This document shows positions 1-10,600 of a stretch of 64,000 bases of DNA, one piece after another (position 1 is the first letter of the stretch; every line of letters starts with the position of its first letter). A program made the position numbers and the translations under genes. The notes beneath the pieces are model-generated. The model was not told the origin of the DNA. It worked only from the letters and a program-made list of their open reading frames with translations, and did no database searches. Source of the DNA: Rhodotorula mucilaginosa (Eukaryota > Basidiomycota > Microbotryomycetes > Sporidiobolales > Sporidiobolaceae); NCBI GenBank assembly GCA_034406715.1, contig CP137866.1, forward strand, positions 558,001-622,000. The letters are read 5' to 3'.

Positions 1-1146
1 CCCTGGTGGTCTCCGCGGCGCAACTCGCGAGGGTGGCGGCGCCTCGCCCTCGTCGGATACTGGGGCGCGACCATCTCGTCCGCGATCGGAGGGTGGCAGA
101 CCCATCTCGTCCGAGCTCGGAGGATCCGCATGCGCACCCTGCGGACCGAAACTGCCAGCGCCAAAGGCACCGACGGCAAAGACAGCGGCAGTCCCGCCCC
201 GGCGGACTCGAGCTCGAACCGACAGGGAGCTGCAGCAGCAGGGAAACGCTTCATCGGGCGCGGGATCGACGCGGTGCAGGCGGCGCGAGCGAACGTGGGA
301 GGAGTTCAGCAACCGCCTCTGCGGTTCGGCGCCGAGCACGCTCGCGAAGAGAAGGCGGTCCACGCGAGCTTGAACCTTCGTCGCAAGTTCTTCCACGCTC
401 TAGCCGCTCTCATGTTTGTGCCCGGCATCGCCATCGACGTAAGTGACCCCCTCGATCTTGTTCCCACCACTGCGTGACCGCTAACGGCGAGAGCGAGATG
501 TTTCCAGCCGGCTTTCACCTCGCTCGCCTTCTCCGTCGCCTTCTCGCTCTTCACATTCGCGGAATACGCCCGCTACTTTGCGCTCTACCCGATCGGCGCG
601 CCCCTGCACATCTTTTTCACCGAGTTTGTCGACTCGAAGGACAGCGGACCCGTCATCCTTAGCCACTTTTACCTGTTGACGGGCTGTGCCGGGGGTCTCT
701 GGCTCGAAGGTCGGCAGATCAACCGCTTTACTGGCGTCCTCGTGCTTGGTATCGGCGACAGTCTGGTGCGTTTCGAATATCCACTCGCGGAGGAGGCCGA
801 ACCTGACGCGTTCCGTCGGCAGGCTTCCATCATCGGCAAGCTCTGGGGACGCAAACGCTGGCCGGGCACTAACAAGACCGTCGAAGGCACGATCGCCTTC
901 ATTACTTCGGTCGCGTTCTGCGCGTGGATACTGCGCCTGTTCCGCCTGGTCGACAACTTCTCCGTGAGTTTGCTGGTGGAGTGAGTTGACGGGCCGTACT
1001 AACTACTACAACATACGCGAAAACAGATGCCCCGGTATTTGCTGGCGGTCACGCTTTCGGGGTTGTTCGAGGCCGCGTCGGCGCAAAACGACAACCTGGT
1101 CATTCCGCTCTACATGTGGAGTATCGTAGCTCTGCTGGACGTCTGA
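1..1146 (+). CDS. SEC59: Dolichol kinase, 3' part (5' cut by window edge)
   Basis: Dolichol kinase is an ER membrane enzyme that phosphorylates dolichol with CTP to make the lipid carrier for N-glycosylation, O-mannosylation and GPI anchors. Visible exons are 1-438, 508-765, 823-963 and 1027-1146, all joining in phase with GT-AG introns. The reading frame is open back to base 1, so the start lies outside. Family signatures: a RKFFHALAALMFVPGIAID segment, a DSKDSGPVILSHFYLLTGC helix, the GIGDSLASIIGK motif followed by WPGTNKTVEGT (the CTP-binding region of this family), and a C-terminal QNDNLVIPLY. Several hydrophobic helices agree with a polytopic protein. The stretch before the first conserved helix is Ser/Ala/Arg-rich and poorly conserved. 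The assignment is strong; the symbol follows the yeast orthologue. Confidence 0.9.
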
Positions 1147-1282
1147 AATGTAGTGCGCGCGATCACGCAAGACCGGATTCCGTGGAAAGAAGACTCTAGA
1201 GTACACGCGGATACCGCTGCGAGAAGATGCCTACAACCTACAAGATGTAAAGGGAAAAGAAAGAAGAAAGGATGCAACGGGC

Positions 1283-2946
1283 CTAGGTCGACTTGCGAGC
1301 CTTCTTCTTTGCCGGCTGCTACGTGGTAGAAACACTGCAATCAGCGCCGGAGACTAAGAGACGGAAAGGAGCGGAAGAGCGTACCTCTTCGCCACCGGCG
1401 CTCTTGCGGCCCTTCTTCTTCGGCGTCGGCTTCGCTGCCTCCTCCACCTTGGCTTCGACCTGCTCCTCCTTGCCGGCTCCGCGGTAGCCGGCAAAGTCGT
1501 ACTCGATCCCGAGCTCGGCGAGCTGCTTGCGCTTCTTGTCCTCGCGGGACAGCAATCGCTTCTTGATCTTCTCCTTCTGCTCATCGGTCTTGGGCTGAGA
1601 TATGAGAAACCTTCGAGTCAGCTTCTCTACATGACAAGAGTCGTTGGCGAGAAAAGAAGAAGAAGGAGAAAAGCCCGTGTGCTCACCTTGTTCCTCCGAG
1701 CCGCGTCTTTCCGCGACTTGGGCACCACCCGGAACTTGCGGTTCGCGCCGACCCACAGTTTCGGGTGGATCTGGTCGTCCGGCACGACCTTGCAGACGAG
1801 GATGTGACCGAGCAAGAGGTAGTTGTCCATCGTCTCTTGCACGATCTGGGCGACCGAGGCGTACTTGAACTCGATAAAGGCGTAGTGCTTCGAGGCGCCG
1901 GTCTGTTTCGTTTCGGCAGGTGCGAGCACGAATGTAAGCGAACAGCGCGGCAGACGAGGTGTCGAACAAGAAAGGACGCGTTACCTTCTTGTTACGCGAC
2001 AAGCGCAATCGGGTCACTTCACCAAACTGGGAGAAGTAGGATCGCATCTCGTCCTCGTAGAAACCCTTCGGGATGCGGCCGAGGTAGATCGTGCCAGTCT
2101 TTGCCTGCAAACAAAAAAGGCGGTCACAGCAAACGAGTCAGCGCACACGACCAACGCAGATCGCACCGGAAAAGGCGAAGTGGCGGCAAGACTCGGCGGA
2201 CTGACCTGCTTCTTCTCCTTTGCGGCGAGCTTCTTCTGCACCGTCTCGCCCTTGACCTTGGGGAGCTGCCGTGTGTCGAATTTCGGCTTGGAAGCCTCCT
2301 CCTCGTCATCGTCGTCCTCGTCCATCTCCTCATCGGACGAGTCCTCGCCATCGTCCTCGCCACTCTCGAAACCGCCGAGGAAGTCAATCTCGTCGTCGTC
2401 GTCCTCCTCCTCGTCGGCGTCGCCTCCTTCAGCGAGCTTGACCTCGTCGTCTTCCTCCTCCTCCTCCTTCTCCTCCTCCGCTTCCACCTTCTTCCCCTTG
2501 CCCTTGCCCTTGGTCTTTGCCTTGGACGACTCGTCCCCAGCCGAGTTGCCGCTCTTTTTCAGCGCGCCCTTTGCCGGCTTGGGAGCATCGGCACTCTTGA
2601 TCTGCTCGACCTCGCTCGGGCGCTTGTCCTTCAAGTCCTTGCGCTCGACGCCGTTCGACCCAACCTCGACCTCGGCGGTCGTCGTCGACTGGGAAGCAGC
2701 CTTCTTCGATGACTTGCCGTCGCCGCCCTTGGCCTTCTTGGCGCTCTTGGCCGGCGTGTCTTCAGCAGTAGGAGCAGCAGTGACGGTCTCGCTGTCGTCG
2801 TCGGCGAGGCGGACGCGCTTCTTTGACGCGGATTCGGTTGAAGGAGAAGCAGCAGCGGCGGCTTTCGACTTGGGCGTGCCCTTCGAGGCCGACGCGGGCT
2901 TGGCCGGCGCTGCCGTCTTGTTGGCTTTAGGCGTTCCCTTGGCCAT
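1283..2946 (-). CDS. NOP15: Nucleolar RNA-binding protein NOP15/NIFK-like
   Basis: A single RRM protein of the Nop15/NIFK family, which acts in the nucleolus in 60S pre-ribosome maturation (ITS2 processing). The first exon encodes a roughly 220-residue Lys/Ala-rich then Asp/Glu-rich extension. It joins the RRM, whose RNP2-like TIYLGRIP opens at about 2100 and whose RNP1-like HYAFIEF lies near 1880. The next block, [25 protein letters not shown], is typical of the family. The final exons are basic and end in [10 protein letters not shown]; they join across an intron at 1316-1384. The start is the first ATG of the long N-terminal exon (MAKGTPK). The yeast protein is about 220 residues, so this one is much longer because of the low-complexity extension. 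Its stop lies 136 bp from the dolichol kinase stop (tail-to-tail). Confidence 0.85.
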
Positions 2947-3208
2947 CTCTAGATCACCGCTATAGTAACGAGAGTGGAGGAATCGACAAATCTCTCTGCG
3001 CTGGAAGCTCAGCTCTCCTTGCTTCCGCGTCAAGCGACCTGGACCCGTTTTTTGAACGCAGAGTTGCGTCTAGCGGTACAATATGAGTCTGGTACGAGTA
3101 CTTACAACATGTCATACGCTGCCAGGGCTATCCCCGAGAGTAACGGAAAAAAACGGTACCGAAAAGGAGGGGGAACAGCGATCAAATCAAGCGCCAACGT
3201 ACGCTCCC

Positions 3209-4837
3209 TCAGTCCGACTCATCGTCGGACCCATACGCGGCGAGCCCGCCCAACCCAGTCGCAGGTTTCGTCGTTGCCTTTGCGGGAGCGGAAGGAGGAG
3301 GAGGAGCGGCGACGCCGGCGGCTTTGGCTTCCTGCAGTCGCTTCTCGCGCAGTTGCGCCAGGACTTGGAGACTCGCGACCGCGTGGCCGGACAAGATACC
3401 CCCCGGCGCTGGTGCCGGCGTCGCGGAGGTAGTGGATGTGGAGGCAACAGCAGTAGGGACAGTGTTGTTGTTTCGAGCCTGCGCTTCGACGACCGTCGCC
3501 GCAGGGGGCGGAGCCTCGATCCTCGCCCGCTTCGCCTGCCGCTGCCCGTCCCCATCCGCCGCCTCCTCCTCTCCCTCAACCTCTCCTGAAGTCGAAGGTC
3601 CCCCCTCGACTTCGAGCGGCGACGATTCTGCAGCGGCGGCAGCAGCGACCTTGCCTTCGAGTTCGTCGAGTTCGCGCACGCGCTGGACAAACTCGGGGTC
3701 GAGCGAGACCTGGATGCCCTTCTCGCCCTCGGTGAGCAACCGCTTGTGCTCTTTTCGCTTCGCGGCCGGGTTCGGGTCTTCAGTCGCCCACCTACATGGG
3801 TGTGGAAAGGGGTTAGCGTTCGGAAGTAAGTGACGGGTCGCTCGAGATGAGATGGCACGCTTCGAAAAAAGAGAGGGGAGACGGCGTACCGGACGTTCAA
3901 GACTTCGTCATTGTCGAGAGACTGGTGCATCATGGCCTCCTTGGCAAACTGAGCGTTCAGCTCTTGAACGTAGGTAACAAACGCGACGCCCCGGTTCGTC
4001 AAGACCTTGACTGCAAGACACACATAAGTTGAGCGTGGGTCGACACGGTCCTGAAGGCAGAACCAACTCGATCGCGCAGGATCCTTGTTGGCCATCGCGC
4101 ATCCGATGCAATTCTGGGCAAGGGGAAACAGAACGGAACGGTCGAGAAACTCACTGCGCTCAATCTCTCCAAACTCGCTAAAGTGCTCTTCGACGATCTC
4201 GGGCGTGTCGCGCGTCTCTTTGATCCTCCCGATGTAGAGGGTGCGGTTCTGGCGACTGAACGAGCCGACGCCGCCCATGTCGTCGCGGTACCCGGCGTGC
4301 TTCTCGCGGCCAAAGACGTCGAGCGAGGCGTCGGGGAGGACGTGGGCGCGGGGCGGTAACCGGTGCAGGTAGGTGCATTCCTGCCCGTAGGGACAGCAGC
4401 CTCGTGCAAAGAAGAGGCAGATGTACTTGTTGCCGCCTGCGTCTGCGCGGGTGTACCCTGCGTCCTTTTTGATGTCGACGCGAGTCTGGGCTTTTTCTTG
4501 CACGCCCATGCTGTCGTACTTGTCTCCTCCGGCCTGCAAGGAGAGAGAGGGGAGTCAGCCGTGATACTGGAGTTGGTGAATGGGAGCGTGACTGACTGAC
4601 CCATTTGTGGTACCACATGTTGTAGGTCTGGCCTGTCTGTTGCGGTTCCCTCTTTTCGATCTGGCCATGTTCCACCTGCGCACAGGGTGTGTGTGTGTGT
4701 GAGTGTGAGTGTGAGTGTGCGTAGTGAGTGGGTAAGAGGGAGGCGAGGGCAGGCTGGCTGACCTGTTTGCGAGCGGGTCTGCGTTTGACCATGCGCTTCT
4801 TGGGCGGGTCGACCTGCGCTACTTCCTGGTCTGCCAT
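3209..4837 (-). CDS. CWC2: Pre-mRNA-splicing factor CWC2
   Basis: CWC2 is a Prp19-complex (NTC) protein that binds U6 snRNA and helps shape the spliceosome active site. The start MADQEVAQVDPPKKRMVKRRPARKQ is followed by the Torus/zinc-finger block, in which NKYICLFFARGCCPYGQECTYLH carries the CCCH ligands. After it come YRDDMGGVGSF and the RRM beginning RTLYIGRI; the second RNP-like segment GVAFVTYV is in a later exon. The C-terminal exon (3209-3739) holds a predicted helical EFVQRVRELDELEGKV segment and an Ala/Pro-rich tail ending in GSDDESD. At least four introns are present; the one at about 4673-4761 has a dinucleotide/hexanucleotide repeat just upstream of its acceptor. The gene is head-to-head with NDUFB8, with 96 bp between start codons. 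Confidence 0.92.
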
Positions 4838-4933
4838 CTTTGACCGAGTCTCTGGAAGAAGAGGAGGAGGAGTGAGGACGAGTCGCTCCGGGGTTGGCCT
4901 CTTGACCGCTCACCGCTCACGCTGTACGCAACG
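4838..4933. promoter_or_regulatory. 96-bp shared intergenic region of CWC2 and NDUFB8
   Basis: The two ATGs point away from each other over this interval, so it must hold both 5' UTRs and transcription starts, or one transcript's 5' end must extend into the neighbouring gene. No clear TATA box is visible. Transcription start sites are unknown. Confidence 0.5.
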
Positions 4934-5794
4934 ATGCTCGCCAGTCGCCAGCTCGTGCGCGTAGCTGCGCCTTCCATCCGCGCCTATGCCACCGTAAAGC
5001 GCACCACCAACGTCGCCCCGCCCGCCGAAGAGTCGATGGAGACCGCGCCGCCGCCCATCCCCGTGTCCTCCGCACCGCTCTACAACCCAGATGCCGAACC
5101 CGCCCTCCATGCCAGTCAGTCTCCGTCCTTGCGAGTGACCGCCTGCCTCCGCCCGCGCGCTGACCGCCTCTGAGCGCGCAACGCAGTGGGTTACCCGGCC
5201 CTCTCGTCGGCGAGCAGGCAACTCCGCAACCCGAAGGGCTGGTGGGACAACCAGGAACGCGTAAACTTTGGTGAACCCGTACGTCCCGTACCGTACCGTA
5301 GCACCCCCTCTCGTGTGGGTGACACCCACCCGCTGACCTCCCCTCGGCGACAACTTGAAAAGGTCCCCGAGAACGACGACATCCAGAGCATGTGGGCACC
5401 AGACGTCCACGCGATCAAGCCCTCGTCCGCCTTGTCCCAGCTCCTCCTCATGTTTGGCGCAGTCGGCCTCTTTGCCTTTGGCGTCTACGAGATGCGCGCC
5501 CAGCCCCACGCCGTTAGTTGGCCCACCTTGATCCCCTCTTTCTTTCGGATGGGTCGCAGGATCTGACCCTATCCCCCGTTCCTTTTGCCCGACAGCTCCC
5601 GCGCGCCTATCCCCACGACGGAATCGTCCAGGCGCTTTCCGGCACCACCGACTCCCAGTACGCCGTAAGTCAGAAACTTGCCCTCATTGCCTGCCAGTCT
5701 GTTCCATCACACTCGCTGACACGGGTCCTCTCAAACTTGCGACCGATGACCGCAGGCCCGGACAGAGGCCGAGAACGCTGTAGAGGACGAGTAG
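4934..5794 (+). CDS. NDUFB8: Complex I accessory subunit NDUFB8 (ASHI)
   Basis: A single-helix accessory subunit of mitochondrial NADH:ubiquinone oxidoreductase, in the membrane arm. Exons are 4934-5114, 5187-5278, 5363-5512, 5596-5664 and 5756-5794, giving about 176 residues. The N-terminus MLASRQLVRVAAPSIRAYATVKR is Arg/Ser-rich without acids, as in a mitochondrial presequence. Family marks: YPALSSASRQLRNPKGWWD, then RVNFGEPVPENDD, then MWAPDVH. One transmembrane segment follows (LLLMFGAVGLFAFGVYEM), then the conserved LPRAYPHDGIVQAL. The splice junctions restore the motif order exactly, which supports the exon set. The protein ends in an acidic ENAVEDE. Its presence shows the organism has a proton-pumping complex I, unlike Saccharomyces. 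Confidence 0.9.
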
Positions 5795-6139
5795 AGTGCC
5801 ACCCCCTCCCTTCCGACCGATTTTCCCCCTCCGAGATTGTAATCATGCTCCGTACCCTCAACAGTCTTCTCGCCAGTGAGCCGACTGGGAAAAAGGCGAT
5901 TCTTTCGGCAGCTACATGTCACCTATAGGACGGAAAGGAAAGGGGGGAAACCTCGTGACTCGAGCGTGTAAAGGGATGAAGCGCGGAGGTGGAAAGGAAA
6001 GTGTCTGTGCGAGATGTCATTACGTGAAAAGGGCGAGGAAGTCTTGGGGGAGACGGGTGCATGTGATGTCAAAGAAAGTGTCCGCGAAGAAAAGAACGAG
6101 TGTCGTAAAGGAAGAGACGGCGGGGAAAGTCGGACTCGC
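5795..6139. other. Tail-to-tail intergenic, NDUFB8 and chitin synthase
   Basis: This 345-bp convergent spacer presumably carries both 3' UTRs. The + strand is purine-rich from about 5930 (runs of ggaaag and gggggaaa), i.e. pyrimidine-rich in the chitin synthase sense. I see no ORF with a coding signature and no RNA gene. Confidence 0.6.
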
Positions 6140-7571
6140 TCAACCGTCGAGGCCGAGGACTTGGGCAATCACCTGGTTCACGAGCGCCTTCTTCTCGACC
6201 GGGAGCGCGACGCCGTACCGTTCCTCGAGCGCCTCGCGGACCCGCTTCTTCGTCACCTGAGTCAGGTCCGCCGTGCTCAGCAACTCTTGCACGTCGTGCG
6301 CGAGCTGCTCGTCGCTCGGCAAACCACCACCACCGCCGGCCGCGTTGCCACCACCGAACAGTTGATCGTGCGGCGATTGAGAGTAGGTCGAGTACCGCGG
6401 TTGTTGTTGCTGTTGTTGCATCTGGGCGGCTTGGCGGATCGCGTTCGCGGCAAAGAAGCTCGTCGTCGACTCGCGCTTGTTCCCTCCTCCCATCATCGTC
6501 ATCGGAGGTTGATAACCCTGGAGGGACATCATCTCGTGCTGACTGAGTGCGGCGACCGAAGGGGCGTAGCCGGCGTTCGGGGCAAACTCGCCCGATCGGA
6601 ACGGAGACGTGTCGTATCCGCCGCCGCCGCCGTGGACGGAAGCGGCGCCGTACGGGAGGCCATAGGCAGACGCGGCCTCCTGAGCTTGTTGCTGCTTGGA
6701 CGCTTCGATGATCTCGCCGATCGACTCGTTGTCGCCTGCGAGTGTGCGCACTCGAGTCAATATTACATAAGGTGGACCGAAAAGGAGACAGAACTCACCC
6801 TCTTGCCAGAGAGCCTCTTCGTAGTCGGTCCACTTTTGCAGCGGGATCGACGCCGGGTCAAACTTGCCCTCGTCGTGGATGAGCAGGCGCTTGCCCTGCT
6901 CGCCGACAATCTCGCGCGTCGAACCCCACGAAAAATCGTCCATCTGCCAGAACGAGACGAGCGGGAGCACGAACGAGAAGAACGGGATCGCGAGGATGTA
7001 CAGGAGCATCCACCCGATGTGCTCAAACTTGCGGTGCAGGACGTAGATGACGACCTGGCAGCCGTAGATGGCCGCGATCATGATCAGGGCGAACGTCGGA
7101 ATCGGCTTGTGCTCGCCGACGACCATGTACACGAGCTGCAGGATGACCTTTGTCAAGAGGGGCTCTCCTAGCAAGACAGGCAGGGACGGACCACTCACGT
7201 AGATGATGTAGGCGACAGTGACTGGCGCGATCAAAGTCGAGGCGAGATCTGTCGCAGAGCCAAGCGTCGTCAGTGCGAGTTCGACGGGCAGACAGTCGTC
7301 TCACAGCCGTTTGCGGCGACGCACCGACAAGGATGACGAATCGCATCGAGAAGCAGCAGAAACCGCACATCCGGTCGATCTGCAAGAGCTCGACCAAGTT
7401 GTGGACGGTCGAGTTGATCCAGCGACGACGCTGCGACATGAGGACCTTCCACTCGTCGGGGGCGATCGTCTTTGCCTTGGCGAAGCGGGTAAACTTGGTC
7501 TTGTACTGCGGGAAGTGCTTGAGGATGACGGTGGTGAGGTATCGGTCCTCGCCGAGCGACAGCAAGTTCTG

Positions 7572-7610
<39 letters not shown>

Positions 7611-10600
7611 CAGAAATCCGTGCGGCAGCGGCACTGGAAGCGGAGGGAGCGCGCACCTTCACGTGCAGTGTTTCAACCTTGTTCTCGCCATACTCGGCCA
7701 GGATCGCGTCCGAGATGATCACAGGGCGATGCTCGAGCGTCCGAATGCGGTACATGGAGAAACTGGTACCTTCGCGTCAGTGTGCGGTCGCCCGTCAAAA
7801 ACGCAAACGAAGAAGCGCGCACCATCCTGGCAAGCAAGTCACAGTGCCGAACAGCGACTCAAACGCCTTCGTGAGGTGATGCGAGATGAAGTACTCGTAG
7901 ACTGAGCGATGTTGAGATTAGCTTCCGACTGCTGCTGCGATACGGCTGCGGGCGGCATGCAGACTCACCCTGCAGCATGGTCGTCCACGAAGCGCGTGCG
8001 TTGACTAGGGAGGTCTCGCCACAGAGTCCGATAATCTTGCGGTCCTCGACGAATCCTCCGACGAGGTAATTCAGGCCAAACGGATCAACGGTCGTGTCCG
8101 CATCGACCATGAGGAGGTATTCGTAAAAGGCCGGATTCACGCCGATGACGTTCTTGATCTGGTGATAGATCTCGAGCTCGGCCGGAGCCATCGGCGAATC
8201 GAAGTGGACTCGGTTCAGGAAACGCATGAGGAGCATCTGCGAATCACGCTTGCCTCTGTTGCCGGGGCGGTGCCGTTCGGTCGGCTTGCCGACCTTGACG
8301 ACGACGATGTACGGGACGATGTGACCACCTGCCTCGTGCAAGCCCGAGTACACCTTGGCCATGTTGTGCTGCTTGTCGCCGTTGCCGATCGACTGGAAGC
8401 TGAGCGCCTCCGGCTCGACCGATGTGTCGGCGCCAAGAATATCGAGGACAATCTGCGGAGTTGGTCGGTCGTTGCCGGATCCGACGATCATGCCGTCGCA
8501 GATGACAAAGAGCAGCTTGCGCTTGTCGTCGTACTTGAGCTTGGTGAGCGAATCGAGGCAGGCTCGGAGCGAGTCTTCGCCTTCGGTGTAACACGGGACT
8601 TGGCAGATGACGAATTTGTCGTAATCTTCAGGCTTGCGCTTCCGTCCGAATTGGAGGGCGGCGAGGAACTTGGCGGCGACGATGACGACCATGAAGCTCG
8701 AGAGCGCAATGAGGAGGTACTGCGAGAACTGGCACTTGGCCGAGTCGCGGGTGTCGACTTTGCCGATGAAGAACAGGTTGCGCATGCAGATCTGCTGTCG
8801 CTGGACGACGTCGGCGGCGAGGTTGAGTCTGTTGAAGTCGCTCGTGACGTCGTTGCCGGCTTTCTGTCGGAACAGGTCGACGATAGCCTCGGACATGAAC
8901 AGTCGCGAAGTCCCGTCGGGAGGGGTCGCACCGTCCGGTACTTGCAAGCCACCGCCGTTGTTCTGGATGTACGTCGTAAAGTCGTAGACATTCCCGTCGA
9001 TGATGGCCATGTTGTACCCGTGCTTCTTGACTTCGCTCTTGACCGTCCCGGGCGAGTAGCCCATAAAACCCTTGCGGTAGTTGTAGCGCAGGTAGATCAT
9101 GGCTGCGGGAATCGAAACGTCAGTCGACAGGCGCACAGCAAGGCATGTCGAGCCCACGCACTTTCGTAGTACCAGTCAGGGCGCGAGTCGCTGGTGAAGG
9201 CGCGGAAGTCGTGGTACTGGGCGACCTGATGGACTGCTGTCGAGACGTTCGTAGCCTCTAACGTGACCCACGGGCTGACTGTACCGTCTACGCCGTTGCA
9301 GAGGGCGCTGACTTGGACGGGGAAGTAGTCGGTCAAATCCTGGCCGCCCAGCTTTTCGATGGTCGTCTGCAGGGTTCCCGAGTCAGAAGCTTGCAGACCA
9401 TGCAGAAACCGTGCGCGGACGAAAGAAAGCTCACAGTCGGAATGACCGAGGGGCCGGGAAAATGATGCGGCGCGAAGGAAGAAAAGTCAAACACTTCGCC
9501 GCGAATCGCCACGAGCATGTGACTCTGGTCGTTCTGGTACGAGCGGTCGTTCAGCTCTTCCGTATTGTACACGTGTTGAGTCGGGCACTGCGTGAGGGTC
9601 GAGGTCAGTAACGCTGGGAGAGCCAGCGATCCGACCGGAGGAAGCGGAGCTTACGATGATTCGGCCCATGACCGCGATGACAAAGACCGCGGCGCCGCAG
9701 AGCAACCAGATCAGCATGCTGCAATGTTTATATACCGTCAGCTTCAGGTGTCTCGTGCAGACAGATCTCGTAAACTGATGGCGCACTTGATGAGGAGCTT
9801 CTCCCGCCAAGCCATGCGCACGTCCTTCCGCTTCATGCCGCCGCACCAGCTGAGCAGCGGCGATGGAATCCACCACGTGAAGAGCCACGTGAGCGCGACC
9901 CAGCGCTTGCGCGCCTTGCTCATGCGGATGACCTCGACCGTTTCCCGGCCGACTCCGTCGTCGAGCTTGCTCGACATTTCCGACTTTTCGGGAGCATTAC
10001 GAGCATCAAACATCGGTCGCGTCGAGGTATACGCTGAAGGAGCGAGGGACTGCTCTTCGTCGGGAACTTGACGGCCGGTGTTGACCGCGTAGTCGTCCTC
10101 GCCAGCGAGGTAGGCTTTTCGGTCCGAGTCGTAGCCGGCTTCGTCTTCGTAGTCGTACTCCTGTCGGTAGCCGACGAGAGGAAGAGCGGCAGTCGAGCTC
10201 GTCATCGCGTACGCATCGTTGTACTCGCCGAGAGCGGGCGTCGAAGGCACGTTTTGCAGGGCGTAGGGATCCGTCGCAGGCATCGCCGTGGTCGCGCGTG
10301 AAAGCAACTCCTGGAGGTAGGCCTGCTCTTCGGGGTCTTCGGCGCGCAAGAAGTCCTCGAGATAACGGAAGGCGGCATCGCTCAGGTAGATCTGTGCACA
10401 AGGTGACGTCTCGTCAGCACGTCTGGTGGTTTGCGGTTGCAGGAGGCGGCCAGCGAAGGACGTACCTTGGTCTTGCCGACACCGAGTTCTCGCTCGCTGA
10501 AGCCGAGAATCTCGCGCACGCGTTCCGCCTTGTCGCGATACGTGAGCGACCCGAGAGAAGACTGCTCGTCCGCCAAGACCGGAATGCGACCATAACGCTC

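Noticed and set aside
1765-2965. Long + strand frames opposite NOP15 (Leu/Val- and Ser-rich)
   Set aside because: They are the antisense of the Lys- and Asp/Glu-rich extension; the minus strand carries the RRM and the splice sites.
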